From Proteobacteria bacterium SPGG2 (GTDB lineage Bacteria; Pseudomonadota; Gammaproteobacteria; Acidiferrobacterales; SPGG2): a stretch of DNA of 9,185 nt. Below, piece by piece: positions 1 to 6,017 of the stretch. The notes beneath the pieces were generated by a model, which did no database searches, was not told where the DNA came from, and saw nothing but the letters and a program-made list of their open reading frames with translations. The position numbers and the translations under genes were made by a program. Position 1 is the stretch's first letter. Each line of letters begins with the position of its first letter. The DNA is taken from the NCBI GenBank assembly GCA_001643475.1, contig LXTK01000207.1, positions 1 through 9,185 of the forward strand, given 5' to 3'.

Positions 1-296
1 CCTTGGATGGCGACTTGGCGCTTGTCTATTCACCGCTGCTACCCGTGCCATTTAGAGAAGCGCTACTCGCAAGGAATATCCGGTTTGTCGAAGTACCAAC
101 CGAGGAATTTGAAAGCCTGGGTTGTAATGTCTTAACAATAGCCCCGCGTTGTTGTCTGGTGCTCGCGGGTAATCCGCGTACAAGAGCGGCGCTTGAACGC
201 GAGGGTGTGAAAGTACAGGAGTTCCAAGGCAAAGAGATTTCGCTAAAGGGAGGCGGTGGACCGACGTGTCTTACTCTTCCTATCGTCCGCGATTAA
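1..296 (+). CDS. DDAH / arginine deiminase-like amidinohydrolase, C-terminal part (5' end outside window)
   Basis: The reading frame is open from the first base (first whole codon at 3) and stops with TAA at 294-296, so only the last 97 codons are present. They carry the end of the amidinotransferase / dimethylarginine dimethylaminohydrolase fold. A conserved stretch with LGCNVLTIAP precedes a GNPRTRAALE segment, and the C-terminal GGGGPTCLTLPI holds the nucleophilic Cys (fragment residue 89). In this family that Cys attacks the guanidinium carbon of arginine or a methylated arginine, releasing citrulline plus an amine. The partner catalytic His would lie upstream of the window. The TTG at position 3 is an internal Leu, not a start. 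The final 54 bp overlap the convergent dioxygenase gene. Family assignment is firm; the exact substrate (methylarginine, arginine or another guanidino compound) cannot be told. Confidence 0.88.
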   Translation, partial: LDGDLALVYSPLLPVPFREALLARNIRFVEVPTEEFESLGCNVLTIAPRCCLVLAGNPRTRAALEREGVKVQEFQGKEISLKGGGGPTCLTLPIVRD

Positions 297-1145
297 TGCG
301 CAGCCCTTTATCTGTGTGCGGTGCATAATCCGTCGGTCCTTTGAATCAAATGCATCGCGCCGGTGCATGGTACAACGGTTGTCCCACATGACTAGGTCAC
401 CCACGCTCCATTCTTGATGCCAAGTAAATTCCTTCTGGTTAGTGTGTGACCATAGCTCACCTAACAATGCCTCTGACGCATCTACATCCATGTCGACGAC
501 ATAAGCGCGATGACGACGTCCCAGATATAACGTATCTCTGCCGGTCTCGGGGTGGGTTATGATTATGGGGTGTGCGGTGCCAGGACTCGTGCGCACATCA
601 TCGCTATTCTCCGTACCGGCGCGCAGATAGCCAGCGCTGTTGGTGGTGGCATCATGCTTGATGTAACGACCTTCGATCTTTCGCCGTAGTGAGTCCGGCA
701 TTGTCTCCAACACACGGTACATGTTCAGAAAGCCGGTACTACCGCCACGACGGGGTACCTCCCAGGCATACAACACACTGCCGATCGGTGGCGTCGGAAT
801 ATAGGACATGTCGGTGTGCCATGCTGCTTCGCCACTGCCGAGACTACCGATTTCCACCCCATCTTCCACCACATTGGATATCACCAATATCTCAGGAAAA
901 CCCTCGACGTCTCGTGTTCCGTTTTCATTCGGTGGCGCGATGTCTAGCTCTCCAAACCGGCGGCTAAAGGCGACTAACTTGGCATCAGTGAGTTTCTGAT
1001 TGCGGAAACGCAGTACCTGAAAGCGTATCCACACGTCGTGGATAGCTGTGAATGTAGCATCGTCGATGTGGGCGAGATCTATATCACGGATTTCGGCCCC
1101 GATAACATCAGACAATGCAATGGTATCTAGCGGTTGTGTCATCAT
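243..1145 (-). CDS. TauD/TfdA-family Fe(II)/2-oxoglutarate-dependent dioxygenase
   Basis: A cytosolic non-haem iron oxygenase of 300 aa, typical for the family. It would couple oxidative decarboxylation of 2-oxoglutarate to hydroxylation of a substrate. The iron facial triad is visible as HTD (His110, Asp112) in AAWHTDMSYIPTPP and His261 in WDNRCTMHRRD. The 2-oxoglutarate-binding arginine lies in RRIMHRTQIKG; Arg276 is 15 residues after the distal His, the spacing I recall for E. coli TauD. The ATG at 1145 overlaps the TGA of the upstream acetyltransferase (ATGA), implying translational coupling; a second ATG follows directly. Residues 284-300, a basic tail, are encoded inside the convergent DDAH-like gene and look like an extension past the normal end. 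Family members act on taurine, phenoxyacetates, alkyl sulfates, betaines and others, so no substrate is assigned. Confidence 0.93.
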   Translation of the reverse strand: MMTQPLDTIALSDVIGAEIRDIDLAHIDDATFTAIHDVWIRFQVLRFRNQKLTDAKLVAFSRRFGELDIAPPNENGTRDVEGFPEILVISNVVEDGVEIGSLGSGEAAWHTDMSYIPTPPIGSVLYAWEVPRRGGSTGFLNMYRVLETMPDSLRRKIEGRYIKHDATTNSAGYLRAGTENSDDVRTSPGTAHPIIITHPETGRDTLYLGRRHRAYVVDMDVDASEALLGELWSHTNQKEFTWHQEWSVGDLVMWDNRCTMHRRDAFDSKDRRIMHRTQIKGCALIADDRKSKTRRSTASL

Positions 1146-1702
1146 CCGGTGCCGCCAAGTCGGGGATCATCGATCAGCGTCGTCTCCTGTTTATACGAAA
1201 CGAAGCCGATACGCTCGTATATGCTATGTGCCTTCGGGTGGTCCAAGTTGCAAGTATGCACCCAGACCCGATTCGGTTCCTTATGCCATGCAGTTATTAC
1301 CGTCCAATCGAGCAGATAAGGACCCAAACCGCGGCCCATGAATTCTGGCATAAGTCCAAAATAAGCAACTTCGATTTGGCCCTCGATTCGTCGGTCAAGC
1401 TCCACATAACCGGCAGGTACATCTTCAACGTAAAGCACATATACCTCTACATCGGGGTGCTGGATAATGGCTTTCAGTTCGTCATCCGCCATCGCTTGCC
1501 GCTCGTACCATAGCCAGGGCGCACCGACACTATTATATAAGTATCGATAGAACGACACGGTTGGGCGCTCGGCTCGCCTTATGCTGAGTCCTTCAATCGG
1601 CGGTTTCGCCGGCGAGCGAGCGGGGGACTGCTTCATTTCCAAGTAAGTGGTGACCACTCGCAGTTGGCCGTGTGGCATGGCGGCTGGCTCGCTATGTGTC
1701 AT
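1142..1702 (-). CDS. GNAT-family N-acetyltransferase
   Basis: A 186-aa acetyl-CoA-dependent acyltransferase. The GNAT core is recognisable: a beta4 strand and pyrophosphate-binding motif A at about residues 111-130, with the R-G-L-G loop (residues 124-127) in FMGRGLGPYL, and the late motif CNLDHPKAHSIYERIGF at 151-167, which carries the usual Asn and Tyr. The 40-residue N-terminal lead is rich in Pro, Ser and Ala and may be unstructured; a later start such as Met23 is possible. The ATG at 1702 lies inside the end of the upstream broken acetyltransferase gene (11 bp overlap), and the TGA overlaps the dioxygenase ATG by 4 bp, so it is the middle gene of a compact unit. The acceptor amine is unknown; the neighbours suggest an amino or guanidino metabolite. 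Confidence 0.9.
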   Translation of the reverse strand: MTHSEPAAMPHGQLRVVTTYLEMKQSPARSPAKPPIEGLSIRRAERPTVSFYRYLYNSVGAPWLWYERQAMADDELKAIIQHPDVEVYVLYVEDVPAGYVELDRRIEGQIEVAYFGLMPEFMGRGLGPYLLDWTVITAWHKEPNRVWVHTCNLDHPKAHSIYERIGFVSYKQETTLIDDPRLGGTG

Positions 1703-2142
1703 GATCTTTTAGCCAACGTGACATCACAATTCGCGGTTCTATTTCGTAACCAACCCTTTTGTAGAAGGTTCGAAACGGGTTATTGTCGTCGCGAATCATT
1801 AGTTCGACTTTACGGACTCCCTGACCGGCCAACCAATTCTCAGCATAGCGGACCATGGCACACGCGAAGCCGTTGCGCTGGAGCTTTTGATCGGACCGCT
1901 AGGTGATATAGCCACCCCCGGTGGCCATCGCTGCCCGTCATAATGGTAGCAACCAGCATTGTAGGGCTTTCGTTTTCTCCGAATACACCCACCCATAATT
2001 CACTGCTTGCGGTCCTCCGGCACAGCGCAATGTCCTCGGTTGGATCGTTTCATGGTCTTAGCAAACCGCACTCATTCCATAAGGCAACTACATTCTCGTA
2101 ATCGGTCTCTTCGTACAGACGGATGTGAAGTACGGAGGTCAT
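1692..2142 (-). pseudogene. Broken YpeA-type GNAT acetyltransferase (nonsense codon plus frameshift)
   Basis: Read leftward from the ATG at 2142, this encodes an N-terminus matching the YpeA acetyltransferase pattern: RLYEETDYENVVALW, then ECGLLRP-stop-NDPTEDIAL. The TGA at 2052-2050 stands where the family has Trp (LLRPWND), codon 31. The frame continues through SDGHRGWLYHLAVRSK and then shifts by one base at the T-run 1885-1888 (A-run on the coding strand). After removing one base it resumes as LQRNGFACAMVRYAENWL and ends RIVMSRWLKDHDT with TAG at 1694-1692. Repaired, it would be 149 aa, near the normal family length. It was the first gene of the acetyltransferase-dioxygenase unit, and its last codons overlap the start of the next GNAT. 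Two separate lesions make one sequencing error an insufficient explanation. E. coli YpeA is recalled from memory. Confidence 0.85.
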
Positions 2143-2176
2143 GGCATAACATGTCTTGTGATCACTTCATCCCCTA

Positions 2177-2205
2177 ATTATACTTGCCTGTCAATTCCCG
2201 CAGCA
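2177..2205 (-). promoter_or_regulatory. Candidate leftward promoter for the acetyltransferase-dioxygenase unit
   Basis: The minus strand carries a perfect TATAAT at 2182-2177, about 35 bp before the ATG at 2142. The best -35 at 17-bp spacing is only TGCTGC (2205-2200), which is poor. A perfect TTGACA is also present on this strand at 2194-2189, but only 6 bp from the TATAAT, so the two cannot serve one promoter. The TTGACA at 17 bp would face GATGAA, a weak -10. One of these two arrangements is plausible; the choice is unresolved. Confidence 0.35.
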
Positions 2206-2211
2206 TATGAT
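2184..2211 (+). promoter_or_regulatory. Candidate sigma70 promoter for the thiolase unit
   Basis: TTGCCT (2184-2189, 4 of 6 consensus) is followed by a 16-bp spacer and TATGAT (2206-2211, 5 of 6). Transcription would begin near 2218 and leave a leader of about 55 nt before the GTG at 2273. It shares sequence with the leftward promoter elements, so the two directions may compete. An inverted repeat lies directly downstream. Confidence 0.5.
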
Positions 2212-2240
2212 TTCGTAACCCATTGTTTAAGGCCTACGAA
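2212..2240. repeat. Inverted repeat TTCGTA / TACGAA downstream of the thiolase promoter
   Basis: TTCGTA at 2212-2217 and TACGAA at 2235-2240 are perfect inverted 6-mers, 17 bp apart, with centres 23 bp apart (about two helical turns). The position, from the -10 box across the expected start of transcription, is what one expects of a repressor site. Six-base arms can occur by chance, so this is only a candidate operator. Confidence 0.3.
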
Positions 2241-2272
2241 TCGCGCGTAATTTCCGCTGCCGAGAACCAATC

Positions 2273-3520
2273 GTGAAAGAAGTTGTAATCATCGATGGTG
2301 TTCGTACCCCTATCGGCAAACATGGTGGGGCGCTGGCCGATGTGCGGCCCGATGACTTGTTGGCGCTTACGTATAAAGCACTCATGGAACGTACCGGCGT
2401 CGATCCCGGTCTTTTGGACGATGTCTACGCCGGATGTGGTAATCAGGCGGGGGAAGATAACCGCGATGTGGCACGGATGGCAGTTTTATTGGCTGGGTTT
2501 CCGGCGTCGGTCCCTGGTGTCACCGTGAATCGCAATTGTTCGTCTGCATTGGAAGCCGTCAATCAGGCGGCCAAGTCCATTTTGGCTGGCGAGGGCGATG
2601 TGTACATTGGCAGTGGGGTCGAGTGTATGAGTCGTGCCCCTTGGAGTATGCCCAAGCCTCAGCGTGTACCTACCACCACGGTACCGGTCATGCACGACAC
2701 GACGGTAGGTTGGCGCTATAACAATCCAAAAATGGACGAGATGTATCCCATCGTCAGTCTCGGTGAAACGGCGGAAAATATCGCAGCCGAAATGAAGATA
2801 ACCCGTGAGGACCAAGATACGCTCGCGTTAGAAAGCCAACGCCGAGCCATTGCCGCCATAAACGATGGCAAGTTTGCGCAGGAAATCACCCCGGTAACCG
2901 TGCCGCAACGCCGCGGCCCGGCCAAGGTTGTCGATACCGACGAGCATCCCCGCTACTCCAACAACAACGGGCGCTATGAGCTTGCGACGAGTTTAGCTGA
3001 GCTCGCCAAATTGCGACCCGCTTTTAGGCGTGATGGTACCGTTACCGCCGGCAATTCCAGCGGCATTAACGACGGCGCGGCGGCACTATTATTAATGAGC
3101 CGCGAGAAGGCGAAAGCACTTCAACTCAAACCCATGGCCCGCTGGCTTGGTGCGGCTGTGGCTGGCGTTGACCCTGGGGTTATGGGGTATGGACCGGTCC
3201 CAGCCACTCGCAAACTGTTGCAACGTCTCAATCTATCGCTCGACGAGATTGGACTTATTGAGATCAACGAAGCATTTGCCGCGCAAACACTTGGCTGTAT
3301 GCGTGAGCTCGGCATGCGCCACGAGATCACCAACGTCAATGGCGGTGCTATCGCTCTCGGCCACCCCACTGGTTGTTCGGGCGCGCGTATTCTTGTCACC
3401 CTGTTGCACGAGATGAAACGTCGCGCGCCTGAAGCCAAGTCCCCCTTTTTTGGATTGGCGACGTTATGCGTCGGGGTTGGTATGGGCGTGAGTACCGTCA
3501 TTGAGTGGCTCGGCGAGTGA
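2273..3520 (+). CDS. Thiolase (acetyl-CoA acyltransferase / acetyltransferase family)
   Basis: A complete 415-aa thiolase, slightly longer than the usual 390-400. It would either cleave 3-ketoacyl-CoA to acetyl-CoA plus a shortened acyl-CoA or condense acyl-CoAs. All catalytic elements are visible: N-terminal VVIIDGVRTPIGK, nucleophile Cys89 in NRNCSSALEAV, NEAFA (332-336), His364 in ALGHPTGCSGAR, and the second Cys399 in ATLCVGVGMG. The Cys-x-Gly pattern is kept, although the usual CxGGG is CVGVG here. GNSSGINDGAA (260-270) is also typical. The start is GTG at 2273, chosen because the family N-terminus begins exactly there; no good Shine-Dalgarno is visible. It is followed after 5 nt by a CoA-transferase gene, so the pair was an operon. 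An aromatic or branched acyl-CoA pathway is possible; the chain type is unknown. Confidence 0.94.
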   Translation: MKEVVIIDGVRTPIGKHGGALADVRPDDLLALTYKALMERTGVDPGLLDDVYAGCGNQAGEDNRDVARMAVLLAGFPASVPGVTVNRNCSSALEAVNQAAKSILAGEGDVYIGSGVECMSRAPWSMPKPQRVPTTTVPVMHDTTVGWRYNNPKMDEMYPIVSLGETAENIAAEMKITREDQDTLALESQRRAIAAINDGKFAQEITPVTVPQRRGPAKVVDTDEHPRYSNNNGRYELATSLAELAKLRPAFRRDGTVTAGNSSGINDGAAALLLMSREKAKALQLKPMARWLGAAVAGVDPGVMGYGPVPATRKLLQRLNLSLDEIGLIEINEAFAAQTLGCMRELGMRHEITNVNGGAIALGHPTGCSGARILVTLLHEMKRRAPEAKSPFFGLATLCVGVGMGVSTVIEWLGE

Positions 3521-3525
3521 TTGCA

Positions 3526-4424
3526 ATGGATCGGCCACTTTCGGGGGTCCGGGTTGTTGGCCTAGAGCAGTACATGGCGGGTCCCTATTGCACCATGCTA
3601 CTCGCGGATGCCGGGGCTGGGGTTATAGTGATCGCCCTGCATTCGATATCGTCGCGGAAGCCATGAGCGGCATCATGCACCTCGTCGGCTTTGAAGATAA
3701 ACCACCGTCGTGGACCATCTACGGAATGGCAGATATTTATTCGGGCATGGTAACCGCCTTCGGTATCATGCAGGCACTGTTTATGCGTACGCGCACCGGC
3801 GAAGGACAGCTCGTCGACTCTGCCATGTACGACAATATGCTGTCATTGAACGAAGCCATGATTGCGCTTCATTCGGTAGCGGGCCAGTCACCACACCGCG
3901 GTCGTCCGCGCAACGCCTATCCACGAGGTGCCTACAAGGTACGCGATGGTTACGTGGCGGTGAACGTTCCCGACGAACGAATCTGGCGTCGTTGGTGCGA
4001 AACCATGAATCGTCTAGACCTCATCGATGACGCGCGCACCAATAGCGGTACCATGCGGGCACAAAACCGTGATTTCCTCGACCCAATCATTGATGAGTGG
4101 TTGGCCGGACTCACTCGGCACGAGGCGGTCGAAAGACTGAACGATGCAGGGGTACCCACTGGCCCCGTGCATACAGCCGAGGACGTATTCGCCTGTCCAC
4201 AGGTCGAAGCCCGCGGTATGTTAATCGAGATTCATGATCCCGATGTCGGCGATTATCGGTTTGCCCGCACCCCACCCCATCTGTCCGCTGCGCCCGAGCT
4301 ACCGTCCAAACCATCCCCTGATCTCGGCCAACACACACGTTCAATCTTGTCTGATTTCCTGGGCTACGACGCACAACAGATCGATGAGCTTGTTGCCGAG
4401 GGCGTGGTGGGGGTTGTTGATTGA
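3526..4424 (+). pseudogene. CaiB/BaiF-type (family III) CoA-transferase with an internal deletion
   Basis: The ATG at 3526, 5 nt after the thiolase stop, opens a normal family N-terminus (MDRPLSGVRVVGLEQYMAGP, then CTMLLADAGAGVI). At about 3622-3627 it jumps into the middle of the family, out of frame, and dies at TGA 3664-3666. The other frame continues from 3624 with YSDRPAFDIVAEAMSG, GMADIYSGM and RTGEGQLVDSAMYDNM, and runs 266 aa to the stop at 4422-4424. In the family, VI is normally followed by KVE and about 95-100 more residues before the GPYSDRPAFD block; these are missing. The expected catalytic Asp (codon 3732-3734, in MADIYSG) survives, but the N-terminal CoA-binding part does not. 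An ORF beginning at 3501 inside the thiolase is an out-of-frame prefix, not a real start. The intact enzyme would have moved CoA between carboxylic acids. Confidence 0.85.
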
Positions 4425-4684
4425 CTCGCACCACACCCCGCGACTGCGCGGTATCCGCACCGGTCTATCATCCTGAGGCGGCGGGTTCACGACCTATTTC
4501 GGACTAATAGCGGGGTACACATGACCGCGCCAGGGCCCGGGTTGACCCGTGTTTTTATGCTAGCTGGTCCCAAAGCGGTTAATTTAATAGCGTTTCTCCC
4601 GGAGAATAGGCAGAATATTGCGACTGGACCGGGACGCCGCTAGCCGAATTTGAACGTTTGCGGCTTGGGTGGGTCGGGCCATAA

Positions 4685-4707
4685 ACGCCGGGCAGAGTGC
4701 CAGGCGT
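4685..4707 (+). repeat. Hairpin in the leader region of the first TAXI gene
   Basis: ACGCCGGGCA (4685-4694) and TGCCAGGCGT (4698-4707) pair over nine of ten positions with a 3-nt loop. There is no T-tract, so it is not an intrinsic terminator. It lies 120 bp before the TAXI ATG and might be a protein-binding dyad or a leader RNA structure. Confidence 0.4.
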
Positions 4708-4810
4708 CATGAACGACAGCGTAATGTTGTTCGACCACAACCAGCGTTCTCGGGAAAACTGGCATGGCCAATATTCCTGGGCCGCTGGGAAGACTTACCT
4801 AACGTGTTAT

Positions 4811-4818
4811 GGAGGAGG
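4811..4818 (+). promoter_or_regulatory. Strong Shine-Dalgarno of the first TAXI gene
   Basis: GGAGGAGG lies 8 nt before the ATG at 4827. It settles the start: the in-frame ATG at 4809 overlaps this site and would add residues in front of an otherwise normal signal peptide. Confidence 0.85.
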
Positions 4819-4826
4819 ATTCAATA

Positions 4827-5801
4827 ATGATCTTCAAGAAACTATTCGTTGCATTGGCGGCAGCCTTCGGCCTGTCTTTGGTCGCGGTGAATGCCGGCGC
4901 CGTCGAGTTCGTCACCATCGGTACCGGTGGTGTAACGGGCGTGTACTACCCGACTGGGGGCGCGATCTGTCGACTTGTTAACAAGCGCAAGAAAGAGCAC
5001 GGTATCCGCTGTTCGGTCGAATCGACGGGTGGATCCGTCTATAACCTCAACACGATCCGCGCCGGTGAGCTCGATATGGGCATTGTTCAATCCGACTGGC
5101 AGTACCATGCCTATAATGGCACCGGTAAGGACTCCTTCAAGAAAGCGGGTCCATACAAGGAACTTCGCGCCGTGTTCTCGGTGCATGCGGAACCAGTCAG
5201 TCTCATCGCCCGTAAGGACTCCGGTATTCGCCACGTGAAAGACCTCGTCGGCAAACGGGTCAACATCGGTAATCCGGGTTCCGGTACCGAAGCCACTTGG
5301 ACTGTCATGTGGAAGGCCATGGGCCACACCAATGCAGATCTGAAGCTGGCCTCTCAGCTCAAGTCCGCCGAAACACCGCAGGCGCTTTGCGACAACAAGA
5401 TCGATGCCTTCTTCTGGCTCGTCGGTAACCCGGCGGCCCTGAATAAGGAAGCGACCACTACCTGTGACGCGGTATTCGCCGAGGTCTCCGGACCTGCCAT
5501 CGATAAGCTGGTGAAGGACAATGCCTTCTACCGCTATGCGGTCATCCCGGGCGGCATGTATCGGGGCAACCCGAATGACATCAAGACATACGGTGTAGGG
5601 GCGACCTTTGTTGCGTCTTCAAAAACATCGGAGAAGGCGATTTACCAAGTTGTGAAAGCGGTATTTGATAATTTCGACGCCTTCAAGAAGTTTCATCCGG
5701 CATTTTCCGGCTTGAAGGAAAGCGAAATGATCAAGGATGCGCTATCGGCGCCGCTACATGCTGGCGCGATCAAGTACTATAAGGAACGCGGCTGGCAATA
5801 A
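4827..5801 (+). CDS. TAXI-family TRAP transporter solute-binding protein (first copy)
   Basis: A periplasmic receptor of 324 aa that captures a ligand and delivers it to a TRAP permease. The N-terminus is a Sec signal peptide: MIFKK, a hydrophobic core, and a likely cut after AGA at residue 25. The mature protein has the TAXI hallmarks: IGTGGVTGVYYPTGGAIC (31-48), STGGS (66-70), VQSDWQYHA (87-95), NIGNPGSGTE (146-155) and SAPLHAGAIKYYKERG near the end. Four cysteines (48, 62, 188, 213) fall in two natural pairs and are kept in the second copy, so two disulfides are likely. Known TAXI ligands are few, such as glutamate or other carboxylates, so the ligand is not assigned. The very strong ribosome site and the intrinsic terminator behind it suggest a separate, abundant transcript, common for binding proteins needed in excess over permease. 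Confidence 0.95.
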   Translation: MIFKKLFVALAAAFGLSLVAVNAGAVEFVTIGTGGVTGVYYPTGGAICRLVNKRKKEHGIRCSVESTGGSVYNLNTIRAGELDMGIVQSDWQYHAYNGTGKDSFKKAGPYKELRAVFSVHAEPVSLIARKDSGIRHVKDLVGKRVNIGNPGSGTEATWTVMWKAMGHTNADLKLASQLKSAETPQALCDNKIDAFFWLVGNPAALNKEATTTCDAVFAEVSGPAIDKLVKDNAFYRYAVIPGGMYRGNPNDIKTYGVGATFVASSKTSEKAIYQVVKAVFDNFDAFKKFHPAFSGLKESEMIKDALSAPLHAGAIKYYKERGWQ

Positions 5802-5812
5802 ACGGCTGGCAG

Positions 5813-5843
5813 GGTGGGGGAGTGTGCTCCCCCACCTTTTCTC
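5813..5843 (+). terminator. Rho-independent terminator after the first TAXI gene
   Basis: GGTGGGGGAG (5813-5822), loop TGTG (5823-5826) and CTCCCCCACC (5827-5836) form a perfect 10-bp, very GC-rich stem, followed by TTTTCTC. It begins 11 nt after the stop codon. It should end most transcripts, so the second TAXI gene and the permease either depend on read-through or have their own promoter. Confidence 0.93.
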
Positions 5844-5941
5844 TGAATTAGTTCGGCGCTCATCAAGAAAGGTCTTTGGGGATTCACCGTTTGCCGCGGT
5901 GGGCGGTGTCTGACCGTTTAAGGGCCAGCCCATGGTTGCCG

Positions 5942-5974
5942 TTGACAGTCGGGGACCCCACAAACTCGGCTAAC
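5942..5974 (+). promoter_or_regulatory. Possible promoter for the second TAXI gene
   Basis: A perfect TTGACA lies at 5942-5947, between the terminator and the next gene, where a promoter is expected. At 17-bp spacing the -10 would be CTCGGC, which is poor. The nearest better hexamer, GCTAAC at 5969-5974, is 21 bp away. An activator-dependent promoter is possible; the evidence is the -35 and the position only. Confidence 0.25.
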
Positions 5975-6006
5975 GGGTAAAAAGAACCGAACGATTGAAG
6001 GAGAGA

Positions 6007-6012
6007 GGGAGG
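6007..6012 (+). promoter_or_regulatory. Shine-Dalgarno of the second TAXI gene
   Basis: GGGAGG sits 5 nt before the ATG at 6018, within a purine-rich tract from about 5998. It supports this start, which also gives a proper signal peptide. Confidence 0.7.
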
Positions 6013-6017
6013 CAGCG

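Larger units (their letters stand above)
4425..4826. other. Intergenic region of about 400 bp with no supportable gene
   Basis: No reading frame here has both a ribosome site and protein-like composition. The longest plausible start, the ATG at 4521, gives only 40 codons to the TAG at 4641-4643 behind a weak G-rich stretch. A small hairpin CGGG-TTGA-CCCG (4538-4549) followed by five T (4552-4556) could weakly end the thiolase transcript. A second hairpin lies at 4685-4707. The last 16 bases hold the ribosome site of the TAXI gene. I found no convincing -35/-10 pair, although the TAXI gene's promoter should lie here. No homology to neighbouring genes that would mark a gene remnant was noticed. 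Confidence 0.6.

Noticed and set aside
2050..2052. TGA read as tryptophan (altered code or recoding) in the first acetyltransferase
   Set aside because: TGA is the normal stop of the thiolase, the second GNAT and the CoA-transferase in this window, and the same acetyltransferase also has a frameshift, so pseudogenisation is simpler.
3501..3623. ORF start at 3501 giving the CoA-transferase a 41-residue N-terminus
   Set aside because: This part is the out-of-frame reading of the thiolase end and of the true CoA-transferase N-terminus. It has no family similarity, whereas the frame from 3526 matches the family start.
4438..4451. CCGCG-ACTG-CGCGG hairpin just after the CoA-transferase stop as a terminator
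   Set aside because: The stem has only five pairs and no T-tract follows.
4594..4606. Short dyad TTCTC-CCG-GAGAA
   Set aside because: A five-base arm with no T-tract or matching context is expected by chance in 9 kb.
4521..4643. Possible small protein of 40 codons
   Set aside because: Only a weak G-rich stretch precedes the ATG, the sequence looks like nothing known to me, and this length is common by chance.
4764..4779. Possible sigma54 promoter (TGGCATG then 4 bp then ATATT)
   Set aside because: The -24 GG is present, but the essential GC of the -12 element is missing.
4842..5327. 161-codon minus-strand ORF inside the first TAXI gene
   Set aside because: It lies wholly antisense to a well-supported gene, has no recognisable motif, and reflects codon bias in GC-rich DNA. 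The same applies to the other antisense ORFs in the thiolase, dioxygenase and permease.
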